A stretch of 64,000 nt of DNA from Cordilura impudica (Eukaryota > Arthropoda > Insecta > Diptera > Scathophagidae). Location: NCBI GenBank assembly GCA_963682025.1, contig OY821521.1, forward strand, positions 102,541,111 through 102,605,110, read 5' to 3'. Of the stretch, positions 32,715-44,969 are shown piece after piece (positions within the stretch are counted from its first letter, which is position 1; every line of letters begins with the position of its first letter). The notes under the pieces were generated by a model that saw only the letters and a program-made list of their open reading frames with translations, searched no databases and was not told the DNA's origin. Position numbers and translations under genes: made by a program.

Positions 32715-33350
32715 GATAAGTCGATTGAGTCGATTTAGTGATGTCCGTCCATCCGTCTGTGTGTCCATGTAAACCTTGTAATCAAACTAAATATGAATAT
32801 ATTTTGATAAAATTTGATATAAAAGCTTTTAGCGGCCATGAACGCTATTGAAGTTGGTGAAATTCAGTCCATCTTCAGACACTTGTGAAATCGACATAAA
32901 ATCCAAATTATCACATAGATCTCAGTCAAATTGGGTTTGTATGTGTTTATTATATCCATTAATCATAGTCCAAAAATAATTCTTATAGGACAATTCTTGG
33001 TCATAAGCCCCATATAGAGCTGCTTCCCGATCTTCACATAAATCTATCAGAAAACAAAAACATTGCACAGATTTTTCTCAGATTTTGTTTGTATATATTT
33101 CTTCAATATATAAGTGACTTTACCAAATATGGTCAGGATCGGTCCATATTTTCCCATATAACTATAGCATCCGATATGAACTTTTTCGTATTTGCAGCAA
33201 AAAAAAATAATAACAATGTCACTCAAATTTGGTTTATGCTTATTCTCTATATCGAATTAGTTGGACCGAAGTGATAGGGTCTCTAAACTATGGTATAGGG
33301 TATCGTGTAGTCCGTCTAGACCGACTCTAATTTTTTACTTGTTTATTGTT
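32715..33350 (+). repeat. Family A DINE-like element, 5'-truncated
   Basis: Starts within the TGAGTCGATTTAGTGATGTC segment and runs to the palindrome (TAGTCCGTCTAGACCGACTC) and TTTACTTG. Confidence 0.8.
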
Positions 33351-35361
33351 AATTAATAATGCTTTAATTATCATATATACATACTCGTATGTGGGCTAAT
33401 TTAGTTCAATTTGTTGAATCAATTCCAATTGGCGTTTTATATATTCTTTGTTAAGTCAACACGTCATTCATTTCATCTAGAAACCATTTTCGGTGTTTGA
33501 ATTTAGTTTTTATATATTCTCTAATAACTTTCTAGTTTTTTCACAACTATTTTAAGACTCGAAACGGAGGCAATGAACTAATTACATTCACAGGTAAAAC
33601 TTAAAAATTCAGATTTTATTAGATAAGAAAAAAAAATTTAATTCCAAAACTTCCATAATCAAAAAAAATCATGGCATAACTTTCGTAAATTCTCCTGGTT
33701 GATTTATGACACTGGCGGTGTACATATTTTCAACCTACCTTTACTTTCCTCATTTAAATACTCATTTCAAATCAATAACATTTAGCTTATTACTATAACT
33801 ACTTCAGTTCCCTTCTTAAATGAAGACCGTGTGTTTTTGTATTCGCAGCTGCACTAACCCGCCTTTGTCGTCACCAAATCTTTTATTCTTTCATTGGTCT
33901 TTTGAGATGTTGCCACATAATACTACATCTTAAGCAGTCAAGTATTTCTGCCGACATCAAAATAACCACAATAAGTTTATGTAGTGTTTCATCTTCTCTC
34001 CAACACAGACTAGAGATAAAAAAGCAGATCCTAGATGTAAAATAAAACCATATTAGGAAATAGCAACAAATGCCAATAATAGCAAAAGGGTTTGTTGTTT
34101 AACTAGAAACGAATATTAATTTTATTTTATTTATTTTTTGTATCAGTAATGGTAATTAACTTGGAAATGATATATGTTTGTAAGAACTATGTACAATTAA
34201 GAATAAATACATGTACGTACGGACATATTAAACAATTCCAAGGATACGTAGGGTTTTTTAGAATTATTTGAGTCTTAATATTATTAAAGTATACCCTTAA
34301 AGTGATTTTATCAATGATAAAAAAAATATAATATGAACGAGTTTGTAAAAATTGTATTTGTCATACTGGACCAACTTAATTTAGATGATAATATTATATA
34401 TCATTATATATAATCAGGATATAAGAAAATAAGATAAAACGTCCATTGGTTAACATACGTTATTCATTTAACTGGAATAACATATCGAGAGATAATAATA
34501 AGTTTGCCGAACATTTATTTAAAATTTCATTAAGTATAATCTTAAAAACAAACCTCAAAATTTATCAAAGACTCTACGTATAAACTACATGGCTTCCTTT
34601 AGTAATAGCTAAAAAGAAGAAGAAATAAATAAATTGTTATAAGAAATTCCATGTGGGTTTTCAATTGAAGTACGTGTTGTTGAAATAATGATTTAGATAA
34701 ACACACTCATGAATACAAACTATTTATCTTATTGAATTATCATGTATAAGATCAATTGGAATTTAAAAGGAATCGATCTGTTGAATCGCAGATTTTAATA
34801 TGGAAAAGCTCAATTGATTATTTGCGCTTTGTTTAACCTAAACTGGAAACTAATTTGCACCGAAGCTTTTATTTACTAACGGGTGGGTTTTAAAAATGTT
34901 TTGATTTCAACAGGAGTTAAGGTTAAGGGTTTTTGAGGCTGTCCAAATTTGTGTTAAGAGGATCAATAAAATTTCTTTAATAGCAATATACGCATACATG
35001 AGGAAACTTTATAGCTGCTTAGGAATTAGAACTTCGCTAAGAATATTTTCCTCAGTACAAAATTATTCTATAGAATCTACAAGTTTTTATGTAATGTTCT
35101 AGATTACAGTTTCGATTGACTTAATCCGAACTTCTAGCTTCTTAAGTCGGCATCTAGTGTCTAAACTTGGGACAAGTGGAAATTGTACTGTGTATTAATA
35201 TTTTGTTTACGTTAACTATAAACCGTGGCTCTACGAATTCAATGTTAAAATTTTTGGCAGTTCTGTATACTTATACATTTCCATGGAAAAAACCATCGTG
35301 ACCAAAAAATAAATAATAAATAAAAGGTTTTTAACTGATATTTCAATTAAATTATTCAATT
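33351..35361. other. Gene-free 2.0 kb
   Basis: AT-rich. I see no gene, tandem repeat or known element in it. Confidence 0.4.
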
Positions 35362-36049
35362 ATTAAATTATAGTCGATCTAGACCGACCCTATACCATGG
35401 TCTAGAGACCACTAATTGGACATAGAAAATAAGCATAAACCAAAGTCATATCGGGTGCTATGTATATTTATATGCGACTAGGTCGAAAAATGGACCGATC
35501 CTGACCATATTTGGTAATGTCACTTATATTTTGAAAAAATATAAACGAACCAAATTTCAGAGAAATCTGTGCAATATTTTTGTTTTTTGATAGATTTAAG
35601 TGAAGATCGGGAAGCAGCTCTATATGGGGAATATTACTAAGAAATTTCCTATAAATATTATTTTTGGACTATTGATTAGCGGATACAATAAACACATACA
35701 AACCCAATTTGACTAAGATCTATGTAATAATTTGGATCTTATGGCAATTTATGTCGATTTCATAGGGGTCATTTGTATGGGGACGAGGTCTGAACATGGA
35801 CCGAATTTCACCAATTTCAATAGCTTACATACCAAATTTCATCAAAATATATTCATATTTGCGACCTGTAGTTTGATTACAAGGTTTACATGGACACACA
35901 GACGGACGTACGGACGGGCATTGCTAAATCGACTCAAAAAGTAATTCTGAGTCGATCGGTATAATAAAAGATGGGTCTGGGTCAAATATTACAAACATCA
36001 GCACAAAGTCATTACACCCAAACCACATAGTGGTATAAGGAATAAAAAG
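35362..36049 (-). repeat. Family A DINE-like element
   Basis: TATAGTCGATCTAGACCGAC at the left, the GGACGTACGGACGG tract at about 35902, and the end CCACATAGTGGTATAAGGAA. The next element begins at its very end. Confidence 0.82.
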
Positions 36050-37323
36050 TGCCCCCCTAGATATCTACCTTGGTTTCTTCTATAATGATTCCCAAGATAT
36101 TTCTGGTCTAGCGTTAACCCATTCCGTGCTGGGCCGTTTTTAAAAAAGGTCTACTTTTTAGTTTTTTGAGAATATTTTAATTTTTCCAGATAAACATATC
36201 CAATATGGGTATGACATCATACGGGTTTTCAAGACGCGTTCAAGGGTATGTATGTATATAGAACATGTCCAGGCATGTCCTAACTGTTGTGATATTCAAT
36301 AAAATATGTAATTTTTTATGGGTTTTGTATTAAAATGAGTCAATTAGAAAATCAAATGAACATATTTTTAAACATTACCCGATTGAAAATAACATTAATT
36401 TATTTATTTTTCCTTAATATGTACTTGTTCACGTTTTAACTAAAATCTAATGGCGTGGAAACAATGTGGTTAAACATAGGCAATATGGGTATCAAAATGT
36501 TTCTTTTCTCAAGTTCATTTCAGTTCTGTGGAAAAAATGTCATTTTGCAAATTTAATACATTTTTCACGCTGCTCCGGAGTAAATTTCAACAAGAATACG
36601 GATAAATTTCAGACCAAAAACAAAAAAACACGAGACGTTTTCTCTAATGCCATAATTTTTTCGCGTTAAAAAAAAAATAATTATTCCAACTACATATATT
36701 TTTATTGTAATTTAATTGATACTCTATCTACCTCCAAATTGAAATTTAGCTTAAAACTGGGATTTGAGCCTTATACCATATTTCCAAAATCGCATTTATT
36801 GTTATTTTAAAATAATTGAATAGGCCAATCTTTTTATTTTGTGCTCTCATAAAAAACAATTGCCCTATTATTGTGCATTTTTTTAGTTTTATCTAATTTT
36901 TGAGCAGAAAAAATTTTTTGTTTTAAATAATTAATTAATGTTATTTTAATTTTTGTCAAACTCAATGGCCTCAAAAATCAATTTTTGAAACTTTGGATGA
37001 CATAAAGTTTATACAAGTAGAAAGTAAATAAATTTATGTTATTTTCAATGTTGATTTGAATACAAAACCCATAAAACAATACATACTTTTTGAGTATCAC
37101 AACAGTTAGGACATGCTTGGACATGTTGAATGCGTCTTGAAAAAACCTATCATGTTGTATCCATATTGGATATGTTGACGTAGAAAATGAAAATATTTTC
37201 AAAAAACTAAAAAATATGCTTTTTTTAAAAATGGTCCACCTCGGAATGGGTTAACGCTAGACCAGAAATATTTTGGGAGTCGTTATAAAAAAACCAAGGT
37301 AGATTTATAGGGGGGCACTTTTT
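36044..37323. mobile_element. DNA element with inverted repeats of about 270-290 bp
   Basis: The left arm (36044-36334) starts AAAAAGTGCCCCCCTA and continues TCTACCTTGGTTT and TTTCTGGTCTAGCGTTAACC. The right arm (37060-37323) is its reverse complement with scattered mismatches. The 725-bp centre shows no transposase motif. A target duplication is not clear: AT-rich flanks and the adjoining family A end obscure it. Superfamily unknown. Confidence 0.8.
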
Positions 37324-37494
37324 TCACTTTTTATCTCTCCATACAGAGTGAGTCGCTCTAATATGCATATATATATATATAAATATATATAACATTGGCT
37401 ACAATATAAAAGTTTTACTTTAATTAATGTGTTCTTCAAAAATTAAATTCTGAAAATTTGTAAAATTTAACCCTTTGCGCTCCGCGTACAAATT

Positions 37495-38276
37495 TTTATA
37501 CCCTATACAACTATGTGGTTTGGGTATAATGCCTTTGTGCTGGTGTTTGTAACTACCAAAAATATTTGACTTAGACCCATCTTTTATTACACCGATCGGC
37601 TAGAATCACTTTCTGAGTCGATTTAGCGATGTCCGGCCGTCCGTCCGTCTGTTTGGTTATGTAAACCTAGTAATCGAGTTACAGGTCATAAATATGAAAT
37701 TTGGTATATAAGCTTTTGTCGGCCATGGGATGAACGCTATTGAAATTGGTGGAATTCGGGCCATGTTCAGACCTAGTCCCCATACAAATGACCCCTATGA
37801 AATCGTCATAAATTACCATAAGATCCAAATTATCATACAGATCTCAGTCAAATTTGGTTTGTATATGTTTATTATATCCACTAATCAGTGATCCAAAAAT
37901 AAACCCCATAGGACAATTCTTAGTCATTGGCCCCACATAGACTTTCTTCCCGATCTTCACTTAAATCTATTAAAAAGCAAAAATATTGCACAGATTTTTC
38001 TCAAATTGTGTTTGTATATATAATTGTTCAAAATGTAAGTGACTTTACTAAATATGGCCAGGAGCGGTCCATTTTTGACCTAGTCCCCATAAAAATATAG
38101 CACCCGATATGAACTTTTCATATCTGCAGCCAAAAAAATTAGTAACAATGCCACTCAAATTTGGTTTATGCTTATTTTCCATATCCAATTAGTTGGGCCG
38201 AAGAGATAAGGTCTCTAAACCCTAGTAAAGGGTATCGTATAGTCGGTATAGACCAACTATAATTTTCTTACATGTT
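37495..38276 (+). repeat. Family A DINE-like element, full length
   Basis: TATACCCTATACAACTATG start, CCGTCCGTCCGTCTG at about 37637, and an end palindrome decayed to TAGTCGGTATAGACCAACTA, then TTCTTACATG. Confidence 0.85.
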
Positions 38277-39179
38277 TTCAAATATATTTAGAACTTCAAT
38301 CAAATTCGAAATTTATTTATAAGCCAATAGCCAATGTGACAGAACCGTTAATGTTTCTTTTTTCAAGAATTGCTTAAGTTTTTTAGAGAATTTTTTTTTT
38401 AATTTTTGATTTGAAACATAACAATATTGTATTTAAATAAAACACATATTTATTGAGATATTTAACTGAAATTTATACCAAGTGCAATATTCATATTTCA
38501 TTTAAGAATGGAATGAATCTCTTTTTTAAGGTTTTTGTTAACGTCATTTTTCAGACAGTTTGCAATCAATACTACAATTAATATGAAAATTATAATATTG
38601 TTTTCAATAGCCCGGTTATAAATATTAAACATGGTAATAGTTGTTATCTTGTAATTGATTAGATCGTTCTATATTATTTTCAAGCGGCGGCCGCACTATG
38701 GCAAAAATTTTGATTTCATTGGCGAAGAGTCCAATTTTTTTTGCCAACGATTTCTAAAATACTGAAATCGACCTCTTTAATCATATATATATTTTTACAC
38801 CGCGACGAATCGCGGGTAGAAAACTCGTTTCATTTTAATGAAATTACTCAAAAATAATTTCAAATTACGGTAAATTAAATAGACCTATATCTATATACGG
38901 AATACACCAACCTTTTATATAATTATTTAAGTAAGAATGGCAATACACAGAGGATGTAATTCATATGAAACCTGGGTTTTTTTACTATTATACTTTGTTT
39001 CACCTTTTTATTTCACCTAGCAATGTACTAATGCAAGTAATAAAGAAAACACGCAAAGGTATTTCATTTCCATAGTGGGTTTTTAATATATTATTTTACC
39101 CTAATGCCATTTTCTTACCTTTTTATTTTACCTAGAAAAATTGTATGATGGCATGTGAAAAGCTGTATAAGAAAGTGTT
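38277..39179. other. Gene-free; possible decayed Helitron-type hairpin
   Basis: No gene. At about 38799-38829, CCGCGACGAATCGCGGGTAG forms a 6-bp GC-rich stem and is followed by AAAACTCG, reminiscent of a mutated Helitron 3' end (hairpin then CTRR). No matching 5' end was seen. Confidence 0.25.
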
Positions 39180-39661
39180 TTAAACCTTTCATGCCCGAAT
39201 TAATTGGGGCGTGGTTAAACATTTTTCAAGTGTATGTAGTTCTTACAAGTAGTTTAGACCTAAATATTAATTGATATCAATTTTAAAGTCCTATGTATCC
39301 TGGTTTAGCCGTTACGAAATGTTGCCTATAGGCAACATTGTGGTTGGAAAATGACTGACCACCATCCAAAAGTATTTTTTTAATTTTTTTCTAATTTTCT
39401 TAACTTTAAACAATATATTTAGGCATTTAAATTTAAACTTTTAAATGTCTTTATTACTTTTTTTTTGATTATTTGTAAACTCACTTTTTGCAGAAAAAAA
39501 ATTTTACATGTGCAATAAAATAAGATTAGCTCTCAAGTGATCTCTATCAATACTTACAATAAAATATTTGCAACTAGGCTTGCACAATATATCAAGCTAC
39601 TCTGAGAAAAAAAACCGTATACAATGTTGCCTATATGCAACATCGGGCATTAAAGGGTTAA
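39180..39661. mobile_element. piggyBac-type MITE with TTAA target duplication
   Basis: 474-bp body (39184-39657) between TTAA at 39180-39183 and 39658-39661. The terminal inverted repeats are ACCTTTCATGCCCGA and, read inward from the right, CCCTTTAATGCCCGA. Inside are a perfect palindrome GTTGCCTATAGGCAAC (about 39333) and the near-palindrome GTTGCCTATATGCAAC (about 39625). No coding capacity. Confidence 0.78.
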
Positions 39662-39696
39662 TACACGCACCTAAATTCAGGCCTACGGACAGTGCA

Positions 39697-40045
39697 CTAA
39701 GACTTACTTTTCATAACATGTAGTCTTTCCTTAATCGCACGAGCACGTTCGCAGCGATAAAATCGCATGAGTAAGGTGACACTTTGACCAGAGCAATTCT
39801 CGAGCCTACCGTAATTCCTCATTAATAGTGCAGTTATTTGACCGACTGTACGGCATGTGACACCAAATTGTTGGAACCACATATCATTGATGTCAAGTCC
39901 ATCCAATTCTAGCCAATGATAGTAACATGTGGATCACGAAAAACCAATCCCACTTCTGGCGCAAACACCCTTAATCACATGTGGGTTTGTTGTTGTCAAA
40001 TAATGCAGGGTTTGCTTGTTGACAAAGCGATTATATTAATATTTG
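39697..40045 (-). pseudogene. mariner-type transposase fragment
   Basis: From 40045 downward one frame reads NRFVNKQTLHYLTTTNPHV and IKGVCARSGIGFS. A frameshift near 39925 then leads to LDGLDINDMWFQQFGVTCRT. This matches the centre of mariner-type (IS630/Tc1) transposases, where the sequence is normally WFQQDGATCHT. The catalytic aspartate is replaced by Phe, and the segment after it no longer aligns. Both ends are truncated. It lies close to the TTAA MITE and a family A relic. Confidence 0.75.
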
Positions 40046-40735
40046 GATTAATATCTGGATATAGAAAATAACCATAAAACAAAATTTAGGTACGAAAAAG
40101 TTAATATCTGATTTAATTTTTGTATGGGGACTTTGTCAAAGAACAGTCTGATCATGACCATGTTTAGTAAAGTCACTTTCTTTTCTTAAAAACAAAATTA
40201 ATAAAATCAATGCGATACATTTGTTTTTTGATAGAATTAAGTGAAGATAGGGAATAACCTTTATGTGGGGACTACGATTAAAAGTGCTATATTGGACTAA
40301 TGATTAGTAGGAATAATTCACACACATACACTCTATTTTATCGATATACATATACATTTGTATATTTTATTTTGAATCTTATGATCATTTAGTTGGCCTA
40401 ATAGGGGTTATTTGTATGGATGCTAGGTCCGAACATGTACTAATTTGCAAGAATTTCAATAGCATTTTTCTTTTAGTATATTAAAGCTTATATACCAAAT
40501 TTCATCGAAATATATTCTTATTTCCGACATTTATTTCGATTTTTCACAGACGGACGGACAGACAGACAGACGAACAGACACACAGAAAAACAGATGGACA
40601 AACAGAATCGCTAAATCGACTGAGAAAGTGATTCTTTGTGATCGATATAATAAAAGTTGGGTCTAAGTCAAATATTTTTGATAATTACAAACATCAGAAC
40701 AAACTCATTGCACCCTGTGGTATAGGGTAAAAAAT
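40046..40735 (-). repeat. Family A DINE-like element, decayed
   Basis: GATATAGAAAATAACCATAA near the start, an expanded GACGGACGGACAGACAGACA tract at 40551-40600, and the end CACCCTGTGGTATAGGGTA. Confidence 0.75.
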
Positions 40736-41421
40736 TATAAGTACATTTGTTTTAAAATACAAAATTTGTATTTTCTCTATAGAAGACTCATCATTTAAGA
40801 AAATGTGATACTTAAAATAGTTGCAATTATCCAAGAGGTTTAAGTACAAGGGGATTAACTTGTACGGATGTCCCTCTAAACACATAACATTGTGTTCCCA
40901 TCATTATAGTTGCACGAATCAAAGTGGCTGCCCTTTCTTTAAGATATACCAATTTTACTGTTTAAGAATACATGTAATGTACTGAATATATTTCTTTCAG
41001 TGCAACTACATAAATGAAAGTGAATTTAATTCTGATTTAAATCAATTTCGTTGTCATGGGCACATCTATGAAAAAATTCTTCATAAATGATGAACAACCA
41101 ACCATACACGTACGAATACACATAAATATAATCAACATTCTGACAAATATTACGAATGAAAACAACTAAATGCGCCAGCTAAACATGAATAGAATTTATT
41201 TCAAATTAGAATAAAGAAATCAGCTGTTGTCTTTAGATGCAGAGCACAGGAGAGGAACATTCGTTTCATGTTAACGCGACATGGGTTTCTATGGCATCAT
41301 AATGAAAACAGACATTTAGTTTAATTTAGCTGGAAATACGTGAGGGTGTGTCGCTCGTACACGATTTTGTTTTCTGCTATTTTTTTTTCTTTTGAAAAGC
41401 TTTAACATAAAGTAGGAAAAA
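40736..41421. other. Gcat upstream region
   Basis: The presumed promoter and 5' UTR of the plus-strand gene starting at 41422. No TATA box or start site could be fixed. Confidence 0.4.
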
Positions 41422-44400
41422 ATGCCAAATTTTTCAAAACGTGTGCTTTTAAGAGGTGATCATTATAAAAAATAGTGAATAACAATATTAATATGTAAAG
41501 TGAAATTTAAATTCTTACTGATAATATTAGTTTATTTGTACTTAACATGATGCACATTAGATTACGTAAAATGTAATTTTAATATATTTTTTTTCTGTAG
41601 GAATTAAAACTCAATTTTTAAAATGTACTTTACGTAGCAACTCAACCTCACCAGCTAATACTCAGTTGCGTGAAATACTCTCCGATCAAATTAGTTCGAT
41701 TAAAGATGCGGGCACATTTAAATCCGAACGAATTATCACTTCATCTCAAAGTACGCAAATAACAGTTGAGGGCAATAACAAGCAACTTTTAAATTTTTGT
41801 GCCAATAATTATTTAGGTTTAGCTGTAAGTTTCATTAATTTAATTTAATTAAACAAAATTTATATATGAATATATGTACATGTATGAGTTTGCTTCTATG
41901 TTTATTATTCAAGAATAATTCTGATGTGGTGAATTATTCACGTGATATTCTGGAAAAATATGGTGCCGGTTTAAGTTCAGTTCGTTTCATTTGTGGTACC
42001 CAGGATATTCATAAAAAATTGGAAAAGAAAATTGCTGAATTTCATGATCGCGATGATACTATACTTTATGCTTCATGTTTTGATGCCAACGCTGGGCTAT
42101 TTGAGGCCATTCTAACACCAGAAGATGCAGTATTTTCCGATGAACTGAATCATGCATCCATTATTGATGGCATTCGTTTATGCAAAGCTCAAAAAAATCG
42201 TTATAGGCATCGTGATTTAAGTGGTATGTATTAAAATGTATTAAAAAAGTTAAATGTTTTCTTTAGATTTATAAGGATTTAGGTCTGTTGTGTGGCTTTA
42301 CGTATGAAAATCTAGTATCGCTTCGAAACAAACATATGCGGGCATTGTGGGTATAGAGGAAGAACTCATATAAAAATTAGTGTTTAATAGAAAGGTATTT
42401 TGCAAATTTAAAATATTTAAATGAAACTAATGGGCTAACAGTTTTAAATATTTAAGCTGCACGCAAAACGTTTTCAATTTTATGCCGTTTTCTTTTCTGA
42501 CAAAAAATGTCGCATTTTATTTGCAGTTTTTTTTTGAAAAGTGTATTTTATATATATTCTGAATTAAGAACATCACTATCCTATACATCAATCGAAAGGT
42601 CGCAAAGTCGAGCCCTCGTAAATCACAGACAATTGCAGCCATTGACTTCTTTTAGGTACTAGTATGAGAATATTTCCCCATTGTTCCCCTTTTTTGAATA
42701 TTTTCACCCTATGAATTCAAAGAGACTAATAAATAAAATTTTTTTGCATTTTATGAATATAGAACTTTGAGACCTTTCGATTGATACATAAGATAAGGTT
42801 GCTCTTAATTCAGAATATATAAAAAAAAATACACTTTTCCAAAAAAAGTGCAAATAAAATGCGACATTTTTTTTCGGAAAAGAAAACGGCATTAGATTAA
42901 GCTAAAATTGTTGAAAAACTTACATATTTATTCAGATATCAAACAAACTATGTTTTTATTTTTAATTTTCCATATAGAATTAGGCTGAAAAATAATCCTA
43001 CATCTTTTAAATCCTCGTATATTCAAACAGTAACAAGAATCCCACTCGAAAGTGATTTATTTGCATAGTCGAATGTTATAATTTTGGAAATAATCTAACC
43101 TATAAAAACAAAGTGTCACTGTGTGTGACTATCTTAAAATTAATCTTTGGCCACATCAAGTCTCTATGGACAAATTTTCAGATCCATCGGATGAGGAGAA
43201 GTGGAGTTTTAATCTCTCCCTGACTGTGCGTGACTGTGCGTGACTAAGTCAAAGTTAATCTTTTTTCACAGCAAGTGTATGGACCAAGTTTCAAATCGAT
43301 AGGATGAGGGGAAATGACTTTAAGATCACTCCGTGACTGTGCGTGACCATGCGTGACTGCTCGTGACTAAGTCAAAGTTTATCTTTTTTCACAGCAAGTG
43401 TACGGACCAAGTTTCAGATCAATTGGATAAGGGGGAATGGGGTCCACCCATGACAGATAGAGAGACAGACAGACAGAGAGTATGAGTTAAAAGAAAGAGT
43501 TTAAAAATAACCTTTTTTTTAATAAATTTATTGACAGTAGAGCGTCCAATGTATGATCGGATTGACAGATGCCACTGCAAATACATGCACATTAATTTTC
43601 TAATTTTATCTTACATTTTTTACTGTATTCTAATTGCAATTCCTGCACAGATTTGGAAAGCCAATTGAAATCATCAAATGCTCGCATTAAATTGATTGTC
43701 ACCGATGGTGTATTCTCTATGGATGGTAATATTGCTCCTTTGAAAGATATTGTAGCTTTAGCTAAAAAATACAACGCTTTGACCTTCATCGATGAATGCC
43801 ATGCTACCGGTTTCTTTGGTAAAACTGGTCGTGGAACAGAAGAATATTATGATATTATGGGCAGTGTGGATATAATCAACTCGACTTTGGGTAAAGCATT
43901 AGGTGGTGCTGCTGGTGGTTATACCACTGGACCTAAAGAACTAATTACTTTCTTAAGACAAAAATCTCGCCCTTATCTCTTCTCAAACACTTTGCCACCA
44001 GCTGTAGTAGCTACAGGTACCAAGGTACTCGATATGTTGCTGAAATCTAGTGAGTTGACAGAAAAGGTACAATCAAATACTCAACATTTCAGAGGTGCTA
44101 TGACAAAAGTTGGTTTTACTATCAGTGGAGAAAATCATCCCATTTGTCCAGTTATGTTGGGTGATGCCCGATTGGCTTCGATTTTTGCTGATGAAATGTT
44201 AAGTAAGTATTAAGTTCTCAAGTTTTGTAAGCCAACTTTTCATTTTATTTGTGATCTGTTTTGTTTTCAGAACGTGGTATTTATGTGATTGGTTTTAGTT
44301 TCCCAGTTGTTCCCAAGGGCAAAGCTCGTATTCGTGTTCAAATATCTGCTGCTCACACCAAAGACGATATTGATCATGCTATTGCTGCCTTCACTGAAGT

Positions 44401-44428
44401 TGGCAAATCTCTCAAAGTTATTCAGTAA
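41422..44428 (+). CDS. Gcat: Mitochondrial glycine C-acetyltransferase / 2-amino-3-ketobutyrate CoA ligase, five exons
   Basis: A PLP-dependent enzyme that joins glycine and acetyl-CoA reversibly to 2-amino-3-ketobutyrate, in mitochondrial threonine breakdown. Exons: 41422-41455, 41601-41824, 41914-42223, 43651-44202 and 44271-44428. All introns are GT..AG, phases agree, and the total of 1278 nt gives 425 aa. The start [19 protein letters not shown] is basic and amphipathic, as expected for a mitochondrial leader. Signatures: [54 protein letters not shown] (D about 237, H about 240), STLGKALGG with the Schiff-base lysine at about 271, and [11 protein letters not shown] at the C-terminus. RFICGTQ favours this enzyme over the related 5-aminolevulinate synthase. 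An AATAAA lies near 44588. Intron 3 (1427 bp) holds a MITE and a tandem repeat. Exon 1 is the least certain part (donor GTGATC), but its phase and targeting sequence fit. Confidence 0.95.
42483..42891. mobile_element. MITE in Gcat intron 3, TTA target duplication
   Basis: 409 bp with terminal inverted repeats of about 135 bp starting TGCCGTTTTCTTTTC on both sides. TTA flanks it at 42480-42482 and 42892-42894, fitting a PIF/Harbinger-type element. No coding capacity. Confidence 0.8.
43105..43480 (+). repeat. Tandem repeat in Gcat intron 3, about 120-bp unit, three copies
   Basis: Units begin near 43123, 43239 and 43361 with GTGACTAAGTCAAAGTTAAT-like sequence. Each contains a TATGGACCAAGTTTCA-type block, an AGATCxATxGGAT block and GATGAGGxGAA. 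Runs of TGACTGTGCG join them. A GACA-rich tract (43450-43480) follows. Confidence 0.8.
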
Positions 44429-44969
44429 AGAAACCAAAAAAAAATATCTCTTCTAAATTCACTGGCATTGTAGCAGGCACAAGGTGCCATTAAGCATTTA
44501 TTTAATGTAGTTGTATTAATAATATATTTTTCGGTAAAATTATTATTCTTGTATTTTTATTCGATTTGGAAACGGATAACACAATGCAATAAAATAAAAA
44601 TTTTTTGCATTGACTTGTCCAGTGGAAGTTACAGGTCATCACAGAAGGGTAATAACCCGTAAGTTTTTAAGTTATCCAAAAATCATATTGTTTTTTCATA
44701 TTTATAATTTTCGAAAGAATTTGGAAACAATATTATTTTAGATTTTGAAACGAGTATTATTTTATGTTGTTAATAAAACTGTGTGCAGATTTTATTAAGA
44801 TTGTCTAAAATATTTATTATTTTTGCAGCATTTTTTAATCAATATTTTTAAATTGCTTCAGAAGGAATAAAGTGAGTATTCGTTAATTATGATGGATTAT
44901 AATTGGCCTTAAGCTGGAGAAAACACTGTTTTTATAATAATAATATATAATATTTTAATCATAATTTTA
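44429..44969. other. Gcat 3' UTR and flank
   Basis: The first 160-190 bases are the presumed 3' UTR, with AATAAA near 44588. The rest is AT-rich without recognised features. Confidence 0.5.
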
